NCBI GenBank assembly: GCA_943330855.2
Contig: CALQJI020000023.1
Location: 1-63,081, forward strand
Direction: 5' to 3'
Source: Klebsiella pneumoniae
GTDB taxonomy: Bacteria; Verrucomicrobiota; Verrucomicrobiia; Limisphaerales; SXTU01
Length of the DNA stretch: 63,081 nt
Shown: piece after piece, positions 44,693 to 53,665 of the stretch
Position numbering within the stretch: position 1 is the first letter of the stretch
Layout: each line of letters starts with the position of its first letter
Program-made: the position numbers and the translations under genes
The notes under the pieces: model-generated
Database searches by the model: none
What the model was told of the DNA's origin: nothing
What the model saw: the letters and a program-made list of their open reading frames with translations, nothing else

Positions 44693-46252
44693 ATGAACAT
44701 CCTGTCCCGTCTCTTCCCCGCCACCTTGCTGGCAGGCATCACCTTCGTCGCTCCCGCGCTCCATGCCGACGTGAAGCTGCCGCCGGTCTTCTCCAACCAC
44801 ATGGTCTTGCAGCGCGAGGTGGCCGCGCCCGTCTGGGGCACCGCCGCTCCGGAGGAGGAGGTCACCGTCAGCATCGCGGGACAGAGCAAGACGACGAAGG
44901 CCGATGCCAAGGGGCTTTGGCGCGTGAAGCTGGACCCGCTCAAGGTCGGCCCCGCCCTCTCGCTCACGGTCAAGGGCAAGAACACGCTCACCCTCACGAA
45001 CGTGCTCGTCGGCGAGGTGTGGGTCGGGTCCGGGCAATCCAACATGGACGGGCGCGCGGGCGGTTATGCGAAGGGTGATGAGGGGCTGACGAAGATTCTA
45101 GCGGGCGGGCCTTACCCGAAGCTTCGCCACATCAACGGGCGCAGTGGGGTCTGGCAGGAGGCCACGCCGCAGACGATGGCGGGCTTCGGCGCGATTTTGC
45201 TGCCCTTCGGTCTGAAGTTGCAGCAGGAGCTGGACGTGCCCATCGGTTTGATGCTCGGCGCGGTGGGCGGCACGCCCTCGGGCTATTGGCTGACAGAGGA
45301 GATGTTCAAGGCCGACGCGCCGAGTCAGGCGTTGGTCGCGAAAGCCGCCGCTGCTTATCAGCCCGAGGCCGCGCAGAAGAAATACGAGTCCGACCTCGCT
45401 GCGTGGGAGAAGGCCGACGCCGCTGCGAAGGCCGAGAAGAAGCCCGCGCCGCGCAAGCCCGCCCCGCCTGCCAAACCGGGCGAAACCAGCGGCGGCAAAA
45501 TCGGCAATCTCTACGAGGCGAACATTCGCGGCTTCGTCGGCTACGCCATGCGCGGCGTGCTCTGGGACCAGGGCGAGAGCGGCACGGCCATCGCGGGCGT
45601 GGACCAATACACCTTGATGGGCGCGCTGATTCGCGGCTGGCGGAAGGATTGGGCGCAGGGCGAGTTCCCCTTCCTCTACGTGCAGAAGCCCAACGGCGGC
45701 GGCCCCGCGTGGGACCCGGAGAACGTGGTGACGAAGCAGGCGAGCAAGTTCGCCCCGTTGCCCGCCGCCGTCCCCGCCGACGGCGCGTATCGCGAGACGC
45801 ACATTCACATTCAGAGTTATCCGAAGACTGCGATGGTCACGGCCACTGACCTCGGCTCCGGCGTGCATCCCACGAACAAGTCCGGCTACGCCGAGCGCGC
45901 GGCACGCGTGGCGCTGGCCGTGGCTTACGGCAAGCCGGTCGAGTATTACGGCCCCGTTTACGCGTCGCACGCCGTCGAGGGCGGCAAGGTTCGGGTGCGC
46001 TTCACGCACGTCGGGCAGGGGCTCGCCTTCAAGCACAGCGAGAAGCTCCAGGGCTTCGCCATCGCGGGTGAGGACAAGAAGTGGCACTGGGCCACCGCGA
46101 CGATTGACGGCGACGCGGTGGTGCTCACCAGCGAACAAGTGGCCAAGCCCATCGCGGTGCGCTACGCGTGGGCGTCGCAGCACCCGTGGGCGAACTTGTT
46201 CAACAAGGACGGCCTCCCGGCGCAGACGTTCCGCACGGATGACTGGAAGTAG
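44693..46252 (+). CDS. Sialate O-acetylesterase
   Basis: The 519-residue protein has a signal peptide and an N-terminal Ig-like part starting VKLPPVFSNHMVLQREVAAPVWG, the family entry motif. The SGNH core has GQSNMDG with the nucleophile Ser near 113, and GVHPTNKSGYAERA with the catalytic His near 391. These enzymes remove O-acetyl groups from sialic acid or other sugars outside the cell. Between about 225 and 265 there is an Ala/Lys/Pro-rich insert (KADAAAKAEKKPAPRKPAPP) that looks like a flexible linker. It lies between the SGNH gene and the large fusion gene, all on one strand. Confidence 0.9.
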   Translation: MNILSRLFPATLLAGITFVAPALHADVKLPPVFSNHMVLQREVAAPVWGTAAPEEEVTVSIAGQSKTTKADAKGLWRVKLDPLKVGPALSLTVKGKNTLTLTNVLVGEVWVGSGQSNMDGRAGGYAKGDEGLTKILAGGPYPKLRHINGRSGVWQEATPQTMAGFGAILLPFGLKLQQELDVPIGLMLGAVGGTPSGYWLTEEMFKADAPSQALVAKAAAAYQPEAAQKKYESDLAAWEKADAAAKAEKKPAPRKPAPPAKPGETSGGKIGNLYEANIRGFVGYAMRGVLWDQGESGTAIAGVDQYTLMGALIRGWRKDWAQGEFPFLYVQKPNGGGPAWDPENVVTKQASKFAPLPAAVPADGAYRETHIHIQSYPKTAMVTATDLGSGVHPTNKSGYAERAARVALAVAYGKPVEYYGPVYASHAVEGGKVRVRFTHVGQGLAFKHSEKLQGFAIAGEDKKWHWATATIDGDAVVLTSEQVAKPIAVRYAWASQHPWANLFNKDGLPAQTFRTDDWK

Positions 46253-46406
46253 GGTGAAGGCTACATCAGGCCAAGGGTCGCGGAGGTTCGCGCCAGCGTC
46301 TGGACTGCGGACGGCTTCAGCGCGCTTTTCCCCGCCTCCCCGCTTGCAGTGACTCCTCGCATCCGGTGACACTCCGCCGTTCTCAGAACCGCCCACTTGG
46401 GCACCC

Positions 46407-49400
46407 ATGCCTATGAAACTTATCCTCACGCTCGCCCTCACGCTCACCGCCTTCCTCTCCGCTTCCGCCGCCCCTGTCCCGCTCTTCGACGGCAAATCCC
46501 TCGCCGGCTGGGAGGGTGAGACGAACCAAGTCTGGCGCATCCGCGACGGCGTCATCGTCGGCGGCTCGCTCGATGGGAATCCCAAGAATGAGTTCCTCGC
46601 CACGCTCAAGAGCTACAAGAATTTTCACCTCCGCCTCGAATACAAGCTCGTCGGCACGCAGGGCTTCGTGAACGGCGGCGTGCAGTTCCGCAGCAAGCGC
46701 ATCCCGAATCCGCCCAATGAAATGTCCGGCTTCCAGGCGGACATCGGCGCGGGCTACTCCGGCTCCCTCTACGACGAGTCGCGCAGGCGCAAGGTGCTCG
46801 CGCAGGCGGACACGAACCACGTCGCGCGCCTCGAAAAGGTCGGCGACTGGAACAGCTACGAGGTCGTTGCGAGCGGCTCGCAAATCCTCCTCTTCCTCAA
46901 CGGCCAGCGCACGGCCATCTGGGTCGAGCGCGAGCCGGGCATCGAGGACACCGGCGTCATCGCCCTGCAAATCCACGGGAACTGCAAGGCGGAGATTTCC
47001 TTCCGCAATCTCTCCATTGATGTCCTGCCCGACTCCGCCATCCCGCCCGAGGCGGAGATTCTCAGCCGCTTCGGCACCGCGCAGCCGAGCGTGCCGGTAG
47101 GGGCGTTTGCGGACGGGAAATTCGCCCTCGGCACGAATGAAGTCGTCGTGTTCGTCGGGCAGGAAAACCTCGTGCGCGAATCGAAGGCCGGCGAACTGGA
47201 GGCGCTGCTGGCCTCCGCCTTTGCCGCGAAACAGCCGCGCTTCCGCTCGATGGCCTGGGAGGCGGACACGGTTTATGAGCAATGGCGCGACCTGAACTTC
47301 GGCTCGTGGGTGCGCCAGCTTGAGACGGCGGGCGCGACCATCGTGGTGGCGCAGTTCGGCCAGATGGAGGCACTTGATGGTGTCGCGCGGCTGCCGGAGT
47401 TCACGGCGGCGTATCACCGGCTGCTCGACCAGTTCGCCGGGCGCACGAAGAAGTTGGTGTTGCTCTCGCCAACGCCCTTCGAAAAGCCCGTCGCCTCCCA
47501 CGCCCCCGACCTGACGAAGCGCAACAACGACGTGCGCGCCTACGCGGACGCTGTGCGCGAGATTGCGAAGCAGCGTGGTGCGGTCTTCGTGAACTTGTTC
47601 GTGCCGCTGGCGGTGCGCGCCCCCGGCCAGCGCCTCACAGAGGACGGCATTCACCTCACGACGGAAGGCTTGCGCGAGGTTGCTGCCCTAGCCGCGCGCC
47701 AGCTCGGCGCGGAAGCAAAACTCTCCGCCGAGCTCGACCCCTTGCGCGCCGCCATCGTGCAGAAGAACCAACTGTGGTTCGACTCGTGGCGGCCCGCGAA
47801 CTGGTCCTTCGTCTATGGCGACCGCGTGAACCAGATGTTCGGCAAGGCCGGCGGCACCGAGCCGTCGCTAAAAGATGCCTTCGAGCGCCACCGCCCGCTG
47901 GTCGCGGCGGCGGACACGCGTGTTCAAGGGTTGGCGCGCGGCGAGAAAGTCGCCGCGCTCGTCATGCCGCCGCCCGCAAACGCCGGGGATTCACCCAAGG
48001 CCCTCACCCCCGAGGAACAGCTCGCCACCTTCACCGTGGCCGATGGCTACGAGGTCAGCCTCTTCGCTTCCGAACGCGACGGCGTGGTGAAGCCCACGCA
48101 AATCGCCTGGGACGAGAAGGGTCGACTCTACGTCGCGTGCTCGCCGACGTATCCGCAGACGCAGGCCAGTGCGAAGCGCGCCGATTACATCCTCGTCCTC
48201 GAAGACACGAACGGTGACGGCAAGGCCGACAAGTCATGGCGCTTCGCCGAGGGCCTCACGATGGTGCAGGGCCTCGAACCCGGCGACGGCGGGCTTTATG
48301 TCTGCGACTTCGACCAGCTCGTCCACTTGCGCGACACCGATGGCGACGGCAAGGCCGACACGCGCCGCGTGCTATTCAGCGGCTTCGGCATCGGGGACAC
48401 CCACCAACTCATCAACAGCATCTGCCACGGACCTGATGGAAGCCTTTGGTTCTCGCAGGGGCTGCACGCCTTCTCGCGCGTCGAGTCCGCGTGGGGCATC
48501 GCGCGCTTGGACCGCGCAGCCATCTGGCGGCTGAACCCGCGCACCATGCGGCTCGAAGGCTTCTTCGGCGGCGGCATGGCGGGCGCGAACTGCTGGGGCG
48601 TCGTGTTCGACGACTACGGGCAAGTCTTCCACAAGTCCGGCGACCGCCCGCACGGCTACTGGAGCGTGCCCGGCATGGTGCGTGGCGCGAGTCCTTCGGG
48701 CAGCAGTTCGGCGAGTTCGGCGGACACGGCGTATCGCAATTCTCCCGAGCAATACCACTCGGTCGGCCCGCTCTTCGACACGTCGCCGAAGACCACTTCC
48801 ATTGACATCATCGGCACGCGCGCGTTGCCCGACGACATCCAAGGCGCGGCGCTCATTGGCGGTTACTTCGGCGCGGTGGCCGAGCTGCATCGCTTCGAGG
48901 ACGCCGGCTCCGGCTTCAAGACCACGCAGTTGCCCAAGCTCCTCAAGTCCTCCAACGCCGCGTTCCGCCCGGTGGATGTGAGCGTCGGCCCGGACGGCGC
49001 GATGTATCTCGCGGACTGGTTCAATCCCATCATCGGCCACTACCAGGCCAGCTACTCCGACCCGCGTCGCGACAAGGCCCACGGCCGCATCTGGCGCATC
49101 ACCGCGAAGAGCCGCGCGAGCGTGAAGCAGCCGAACCTCGCCGCGATGAAGCCCACCGAGTTGCTCGAACAACTCCGCTCGCCCGAACGCTGGACGCGCT
49201 ACCAGGCCAAGCGCCTCCTCTTCGCCACACCCACGGTGGACGCGTTGAAAGCCGCAGACGAGTGGGTCGCCAAGCTCACGCCCGCAACGCCCGGCTACGA
49301 GCACTTGCTCCTCGAAGTCATCGGCGTCTATGAGTCGCACGAGGTCGCACGCCCCGCCTTACTGGCGAAGCTGCTCGCGACGAAGGACGCGCGGGTGAGG

Positions 49401-50105
49401 GCTTACGGCGCGCGCGTCGCCGGGATGTGGGCGGACAAATTGCCGGACGCCGCGAAGCTCCTGACCGAGCGCGTGAAGGATGAGAACCCCCGCGTGCGCT
49501 TGGAAGCCGTTGTCGCCGCGAGCTACTTGGGCAAGCCCGCCGCCGCCGAGGTCTTCACGAAGGCCCTCGACTTGCCGACCGACAAGTTTCTCGACTACGC
49601 GCTGCGCCAGAGCGCCCGCGCCACGCAACCGCAGTGGGGACCGGCCCTTGCCGCGAACCAACTCAACCTCAGCAATCCGGCCCACGGAGACTACTTGCGC
49701 AAGCTCATCGGCACCCCGCGCAAGGCTCCGACCGCCGGTGAGAACATCTACGAAATGGCCTGCCTCCCGTGCCACCAACCCGAGGGCAAGGGACTGCCCG
49801 GTGTCTATCCGCCCCTCGCCAGCAGCGACTGGGTGCGCGGCGACAAGGAGCGCATCATCAAGGTGGTCCTCCACGGCCTCACCGGTCCCGTGACCGTTGC
49901 CGGTCAAAACTACGGCCACACCCCCGCCTCCGTCCCGATGCCCGCGATGGGCGGCCTGACCGACGAGCAGATTGCCGACGTGCTCACCTTCATCCGCGCA
50001 GAGTTCGGCCAGCAGGCCGCGCCCGTGACGGCGGCGGAGGTGAAGACCGTCCGTGGCGCGACGGGGAGCCGTCAGTTGCCGTGGACGGCGGGGGAGTTGA
50101 AGTAG
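46407..50105 (+). CDS. Fusion: DUF1080, SGNH-like, PVC heme-binding propeller, HEAT, cytochrome c
   Basis: This 1232-residue secreted protein joins several modules. After the signal peptide, residues ~22-210 are DUF1080 (VPLFDGKSLAGWEG...SFRNLSIDVLP, the 3-keto-glycoside hydrolase or concanavalin fold). Residues ~235-435 are SGNH-like, ending DGIHLTTEGLREVA, with GQEN at the nucleophile position in place of GDS/GQS. From ~530 to 900 there is the PVC-type heme-protein propeller (VADGYEVSLFASE, DTNGDGKADKS). HEAT-like repeats fill ~920-1080. The C-terminal cytochrome has CLPCH at about 1118-1122. A single chain combining glycan-binding and redox modules fits oxidative glycan breakdown; this is inference. 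Confidence 0.88.
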   Translation: MPMKLILTLALTLTAFLSASAAPVPLFDGKSLAGWEGETNQVWRIRDGVIVGGSLDGNPKNEFLATLKSYKNFHLRLEYKLVGTQGFVNGGVQFRSKRIPNPPNEMSGFQADIGAGYSGSLYDESRRRKVLAQADTNHVARLEKVGDWNSYEVVASGSQILLFLNGQRTAIWVEREPGIEDTGVIALQIHGNCKAEISFRNLSIDVLPDSAIPPEAEILSRFGTAQPSVPVGAFADGKFALGTNEVVVFVGQENLVRESKAGELEALLASAFAAKQPRFRSMAWEADTVYEQWRDLNFGSWVRQLETAGATIVVAQFGQMEALDGVARLPEFTAAYHRLLDQFAGRTKKLVLLSPTPFEKPVASHAPDLTKRNNDVRAYADAVREIAKQRGAVFVNLFVPLAVRAPGQRLTEDGIHLTTEGLREVAALAARQLGAEAKLSAELDPLRAAIVQKNQLWFDSWRPANWSFVYGDRVNQMFGKAGGTEPSLKDAFERHRPLVAAADTRVQGLARGEKVAALVMPPPANAGDSPKALTPEEQLATFTVADGYEVSLFASERDGVVKPTQIAWDEKGRLYVACSPTYPQTQASAKRADYILVLEDTNGDGKADKSWRFAEGLTMVQGLEPGDGGLYVCDFDQLVHLRDTDGDGKADTRRVLFSGFGIGDTHQLINSICHGPDGSLWFSQGLHAFSRVESAWGIARLDRAAIWRLNPRTMRLEGFFGGGMAGANCWGVVFDDYGQVFHKSGDRPHGYWSVPGMVRGASPSGSSSASSADTAYRNSPEQYHSVGPLFDTSPKTTSIDIIGTRALPDDIQGAALIGGYFGAVAELHRFEDAGSGFKTTQLPKLLKSSNAAFRPVDVSVGPDGAMYLADWFNPIIGHYQASYSDPRRDKAHGRIWRITAKSRASVKQPNLAAMKPTELLEQLRSPERWTRYQAKRLLFATPTVDALKAADEWVAKLTPATPGYEHLLLEVIGVYESHEVARPALLAKLLATKDARVRAYGARVAGMWADKLPDAAKLLTERVKDENPRVRLEAVVAASYLGKPAAAEVFTKALDLPTDKFLDYALRQSARATQPQWGPALAANQLNLSNPAHGDYLRKLIGTPRKAPTAGENIYEMACLPCHQPEGKGLPGVYPPLASSDWVRGDKERIIKVVLHGLTGPVTVAGQNYGHTPASVPMPAMGGLTDEQIADVLTFIRAEFGQQAAPVTAAEVKTVRGATGSRQLPWTAGELK

Positions 50106-50162
50106 CATGCCCACGATGCAGTGCCCGCAATCCAGAGCAGGCCGACGAGTTCTGCCGAAGCG
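50106..50162 (+). pseudogene. Zinc-ribbon remnant upstream of the TerB-like gene
   Basis: Just after the fusion gene, one frame reads ACPRCSARNPEQADEFCR, a good copy of the zinc-ribbon start that often opens TerB-like and other proteins. It has no start codon in frame, lacks a second cysteine pair and is one frame off the gene that follows. It looks like the lost N-terminus of the downstream gene. Confidence 0.4.
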
Positions 50163-50240
50163 ACCCGGCGTTGGGTTTTGGGGTGGCTTCCGGTCCGCCT
50201 AACTCCAACGTCGCGCCACCAACGAACCCGACCCGCCGCG

Positions 50241-51143
50241 ATGTCCGACCCTTTATCCCACGCCGAAGTCCTGGAGGACGTGCTCGCGCGCGCGGCCTGC
50301 GTCACGTTCATGATGATTGCGGCGGCGGACAGGAAAGTGGACAAGCGGGAAATAGCGACGCTGGAGAAGCTGTGCGTGAACCCCAGGCAGTTTCCGAGCG
50401 AACTCTTTCGCACGGCGGTCGCCGCGATTGCACGGAACCCGGACCGTTATTTCAATGACCTGCCAAGCGGGGGCTTGGACTTCATGGATACGCTCGGGGA
50501 GGCCATCGAGTTACTTGAGCGAGCGCGTCCCGACGAAGCTCCGGCCTTCAAGGAAAGCCTCATGGCGTGGAGCCGGGCCATTGCCGAAACGCCGGGAGGT
50601 TCCGTTGGACTGGGGAAGAAAATGGGCAAGGCGGAGGCCGCTACCCTGGCGGCAATTGCCGATTTGATCGACTTGCATGGGCCAGTTGCCCGCCCGCCCG
50701 TGCAGGTGGATGACCGGCTGGCGCGTGCTCCACTCCTGGTGTTCAAACTGGTGGCCGACGCCGACGGGATGGTCGATCGGAAGGAGCGGGACAAGCTCGC
50801 CCTGATGTGCAAACGCGTGGACGAGTTTCCCAGCCCGCTCTTCCGTGCCGCCGTTAGCAAACTGGTTCACGACTACGACCGTATTTTCATGGAGATGCAG
50901 CAAAGCAATCTGGAGCCGGTGGAGGAGCTACAGGCGGCGGGTGCGGAGCTGGATGCGTCCTATCCGGGAGAGTCGGTGGCATTCAAGCAATGCCTGATGC
51001 GTTGGGGCAGGGGCATAGCCGAGGCGTCCGGTGGTGTCCTAGGCCTGGGAAAGAAGACGGGGCAGCAGGAAGCACTGGTGCTGACAGCCATCGCCGTCTC
51101 CCTCGGGCTGGTGGATGAACGGGGAAAGCCGCTGGTCGGGTGA
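50241..51143 (+). CDS. Protein with two TerB-like domains
   Basis: The 300-residue protein contains two related all-helical units of the tellurite-resistance TerB type. One runs about 10-140 (LARAACVTFMMIAAADRKVDKREIATLEKL) and one about 160-290 (LARAPLLVFKLVADADGMVDRKERDKLAL). Each carries the Asp/Glu-rich turn (AADRKVDKRE, ADADGMVDRKE) that may bind a metal. There are no other ter genes nearby, so tellurite resistance should not be assumed. The duplication within one chain is unusual. A zinc-ribbon remnant lies just upstream. Confidence 0.78.
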   Translation: MSDPLSHAEVLEDVLARAACVTFMMIAAADRKVDKREIATLEKLCVNPRQFPSELFRTAVAAIARNPDRYFNDLPSGGLDFMDTLGEAIELLERARPDEAPAFKESLMAWSRAIAETPGGSVGLGKKMGKAEAATLAAIADLIDLHGPVARPPVQVDDRLARAPLLVFKLVADADGMVDRKERDKLALMCKRVDEFPSPLFRAAVSKLVHDYDRIFMEMQQSNLEPVEELQAAGAELDASYPGESVAFKQCLMRWGRGIAEASGGVLGLGKKTGQQEALVLTAIAVSLGLVDERGKPLVG

Positions 51144-51195
51144 CCGTCCGTGACCTCCCACTGTCGCGAAGGTGCTCTTGGAACTGAAGCCAGGG

Positions 51196-51297
51196 CTACG
51201 GCGTCAACTTGCGGATCACCGCATCCATCAAGCCATTGTTGCCTGCGACGGTCTCCTGCTCCTGCGCAGCCTTCAGCGCGGTAACACACGGGATGCG
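51196..51297 (-). pseudogene. Possible C-terminal gene remnant
   Basis: In the gap between the TerB-like gene and apbE, the minus strand reads a protein-like C-terminus of 33 residues (VTALKAAQEQETVAGNNGLM and onward to KLTP, then TAG). There is no start, and the frame upstream is apbE in another phase. Composition looks like real protein, but I cannot identify a parent. No palindromic element is visible in this 159-base gap. Confidence 0.25.
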
Positions 51298-51302
51298 CTG
51301 GC

Positions 51303-52412
51303 CTACTTGTCGTAGAAACGCGCGAAGGCCGGGGACTCGCTCACTTCAACCAACTCGCCTGGCTGGCGCACGATTCGGGCCGCCGCGCCGGGCGTAGCTT
51401 TGACCAAGGCCAGTCCACGCGTTGGGCCGACGACGCAGGTGGTGGTGGAAAGGCTGTTCGCGGTGAGGCAGTCCGGCGCGATGACGACGACGAGGCTGTG
51501 GTCGGTGAGGCCGATGCCGGTGTGGGGATTCACGATGTGTGAGTAGCGTTTGCCGCCCAACTCGACGTGTTGGAAGAGGTCGCCGGAGGTGGCGAAGCCG
51601 CAGTTGCTCAGCGAGAGGAAGCGCGTGGGCGGAGCCCCGGGGGCGTCGAGCGGGGCGAGTTCGATGCGCCAGCCAGCGCGGCCGGGCGGTGGGTCGCCGA
51701 TGGCCATGTCGCCGCCGCCGGTGACGAGGGCGCGCGTGATGCCGTGACTGCGCAACTCACGGAGGGCTTCGTCCAGCGCGCGACCCTTGGCGATGGAGCC
51801 GAGGTCGAGCCGCATTCCCGGCACGAGCAACTGCGCGGTGCGGGCGTGCGGGTCGAGGACGACTTTCTGCCAGCCGACGCGCGCCTTGGCTTCCGCGATA
51901 ACTTCGGGCGTGGGCAACTCGCGTTGTCGCCGCGCGCGTCGCCAGACTTGCACGAGCGGGCCGACGGTGATGTCGAACGCCCCCTCCGAGCGGCGCGACG
52001 TGGCTTCCGCGACGGCCAGCAGCCGCCAGAGTTCGTCACTCACAGACACGACGCGACCGCTGCCGGAAGAGCGGGAGAGTTTGCTCAACTCGCTGTCTTC
52101 CTCGTAGTCGCTGAAGATTTGGTTCAGCTCGGCGACGCGGGCTAAGGCGGCGCGGGCGGCGGTGTCGGCGAAGGTCTGACTCTCGGCGTAGAGCACGATG
52201 CGGAAGGGCAGGCCCATCTGCGGCTGCTCGAACTCGAAGCGCTGGAGGTTTGCAGACGGGGAGGTGCGACAGCCCAGCATCGTGAAGAGAGCGAGCAACA
52301 ATGCGACGAGCCCAGTGGCGCACGTCAGGTTTGGGCACCTCTTATTAGCACCCGGCTTTAGCCGGGTGAACGCGTCGCCTCCAAGTGAAAAACTGTTTAA
52401 ACAGTTTTCCAT
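51303..52412 (-). CDS. apbE: FAD:protein FMN transferase lipoprotein
   Basis: ApbE attaches FMN covalently to Thr/Ser of flavoproteins such as NqrC/RnfG in the periplasm. Conserved marks are LDLGSIAKGRALDEA with its Lys, VTGGGDMAIGDPP, and IVNPHTGIG; a TTCVVGPTRGLAL near the C-terminus holds the family metal Asp/Thr region less clearly. The lipobox LLALFTMLGC precedes the mature part. The start is uncertain: the ATG at 52412 sits in a palindromic element and gives a ~40-residue preamble, while a TTG close to the signal would be the alternative. No nqr or rnf genes are in the window. Confidence 0.82.
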   Translation of the reverse strand: MENCLNSFSLGGDAFTRLKPGANKRCPNLTCATGLVALLLALFTMLGCRTSPSANLQRFEFEQPQMGLPFRIVLYAESQTFADTAARAALARVAELNQIFSDYEEDSELSKLSRSSGSGRVVSVSDELWRLLAVAEATSRRSEGAFDITVGPLVQVWRRARRQRELPTPEVIAEAKARVGWQKVVLDPHARTAQLLVPGMRLDLGSIAKGRALDEALRELRSHGITRALVTGGGDMAIGDPPPGRAGWRIELAPLDAPGAPPTRFLSLSNCGFATSGDLFQHVELGGKRYSHIVNPHTGIGLTDHSLVVVIAPDCLTANSLSTTTCVVGPTRGLALVKATPGAAARIVRQPGELVEVSESPAFARFYDK

Positions 52413-52451
52413 CGCTGCCGCCCAGAACACCCGGCTGAAGCCGTGTGCTAA
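52345..52451. repeat. 107-bp palindromic element at the 5' end of apbE
   Basis: Arms of 24 bases at 52345-52368 and 52428-52451 are inverted with two mismatches (TTAGCAC...AGCCGGGTG). Between them lies a perfect 20-base palindrome, AAAACTGTTTAAACAGTTTT, at 52389-52408. The left arm also contains the small hairpin ACCCGGCTTTAGCCGGGT. It lies upstream of apbE and supplies its only nearby ATG. Confidence 0.75.
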
Positions 52452-52573
52452 TGGGAGGCGACGGTTCCAAAAGCTGACTGCCGCCCTGAAGCCCGCAGTG
52501 GCTAAGTTTCCCCATTGGCCCGGCGAGGGCGACTTGCTAGGTTTTGCGCGTCGTGTCATTTCCAAACACATTT

Positions 52574-53428
52574 ATGTTCGCCGTCATTGATACCGAGTTG
52601 CTCAACAAAATCACAGAGCAGGGAATCACCTTCTTGTTCGACTACGGTCCGAAGCTGCTCGGGGCCGCCATCATTCTGATCATTGGCTTGCTGATCGCCA
52701 TGCAGGTGGGCAAGGCGCTCCAGCGCTGGCTGGGCAAGCGGGATTTGGAGCCGCCGGTGCGTATACTCATCGTGCGCGTCGCGCGGCTGATGGTGATGGG
52801 GCTGACGCTGATGCTCGTGCTGGAGAAGGTCGGCGTCGCCATCGCGCCTATCATCGCCGGTCTCGGCGTGGCGGGTGTGGGCGTGGGCCTCGCGTTGCAA
52901 GGCGTGCTGGGCAACCTCATGGCCGGGTTGCTCATCATCTTCACCAAGCCCTTCCGCGTCGGCGAATACATCGAGATTCACAGCGTGCATGGCCAGGTCC
53001 ACGCCATCGAGCTGTTCTCGGTCATCCTCGTCCACGCGGACCGGTCGCGCGTGGTCATCCCGAACCGCAAGGTCATCGGCGAGATTCTCCACAACTACGG
53101 CTCACTCCGGCAGCTCGACCTGAGCGTGGGCGTGGCTTACGCGACGGACCTGAACCAGGCGCTCAACGCGGTCAACGCCGTGCTGGCGCGCATCCCGGCG
53201 GTGCTGAAAGACCCGGCCCCGGTCGTGGGCGTCGCGTCGTTCGGAGATTCCGCCGTGAACATCGCCATCAAGCCGTGGACGAAGGTCGGGGACTTCGGTC
53301 CGGCAGGGGCCGCGGTGAACCAGGCCATTCTGGAGGAGTTCCGTCGGCAAGGCATCGAGATGCCGTTCCCGCAGCGGGAAATCCGCGTGCTCAAAACGAG
53401 CGAGCCGGCGGTGGTGCGGGTGGCGTGA
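52574..53428 (+). CDS. mscS: Small-conductance mechanosensitive channel, MscS family
   Basis: MscS channels open under membrane tension to release solutes. The 284-residue protein has three membrane helices (about 26-48, 64-84 and 90-115). The pore helix glycine pattern is IIAGLGVAGVGVGLALQGVLGNLMAGLLI, and the beta domain begins at FRVGEYIEI. The length and topology match E. coli MscS (286 residues). It starts at the second in-frame ATG (52574), where the family begins. Confidence 0.92.
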   Translation: MFAVIDTELLNKITEQGITFLFDYGPKLLGAAIILIIGLLIAMQVGKALQRWLGKRDLEPPVRILIVRVARLMVMGLTLMLVLEKVGVAIAPIIAGLGVAGVGVGLALQGVLGNLMAGLLIIFTKPFRVGEYIEIHSVHGQVHAIELFSVILVHADRSRVVIPNRKVIGEILHNYGSLRQLDLSVGVAYATDLNQALNAVNAVLARIPAVLKDPAPVVGVASFGDSAVNIAIKPWTKVGDFGPAGAAVNQAILEEFRRQGIEMPFPQREIRVLKTSEPAVVRVA

Positions 53429-53455
53429 GGCTGGTGCTGACGGCGGGGAAGACTT

Positions 53456-53561
53456 GCCTCACGCAAAGACCGCAAAGGGCGCAAAGGAGAAGGCTCCAAG
53501 CGCCAAGACTTCGCCGGAGACTCGACTTGGCGTTGCGTCCTTCGCGTCCTTTGCTTGAGGC
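53456..53561. repeat. Nonamer inverted repeat between mscS and the PfkB gene
   Basis: Arms of about 32 bases (53456-53487 and 53530-53561) open with GCCTCA and continue in nine-base units such as CGCAAAGAC and CGCAAAGGG. The two arms have equal numbers of units. A further palindromic stretch around GCGGCGTCGCCGC follows near 53611. Together they fill much of the 237-base convergent gap. Confidence 0.7.
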
Positions 53562-53665
53562 CATTGCCTTCGATAAGTCTGGCTGGCGTTCGGTCGCGCT
53601 GGGTTTGCGAAAGCGGCGTCGCCGCTGCGCTCTGCCGCCGCACTCCATAGCGCGATCGGCTCATC

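Noticed and set aside
50241..51143. Tellurite resistance
   Set aside because: Only TerB-like folds are visible. No terC, terD or other ter genes are nearby, and TerB domains occur in many other settings.
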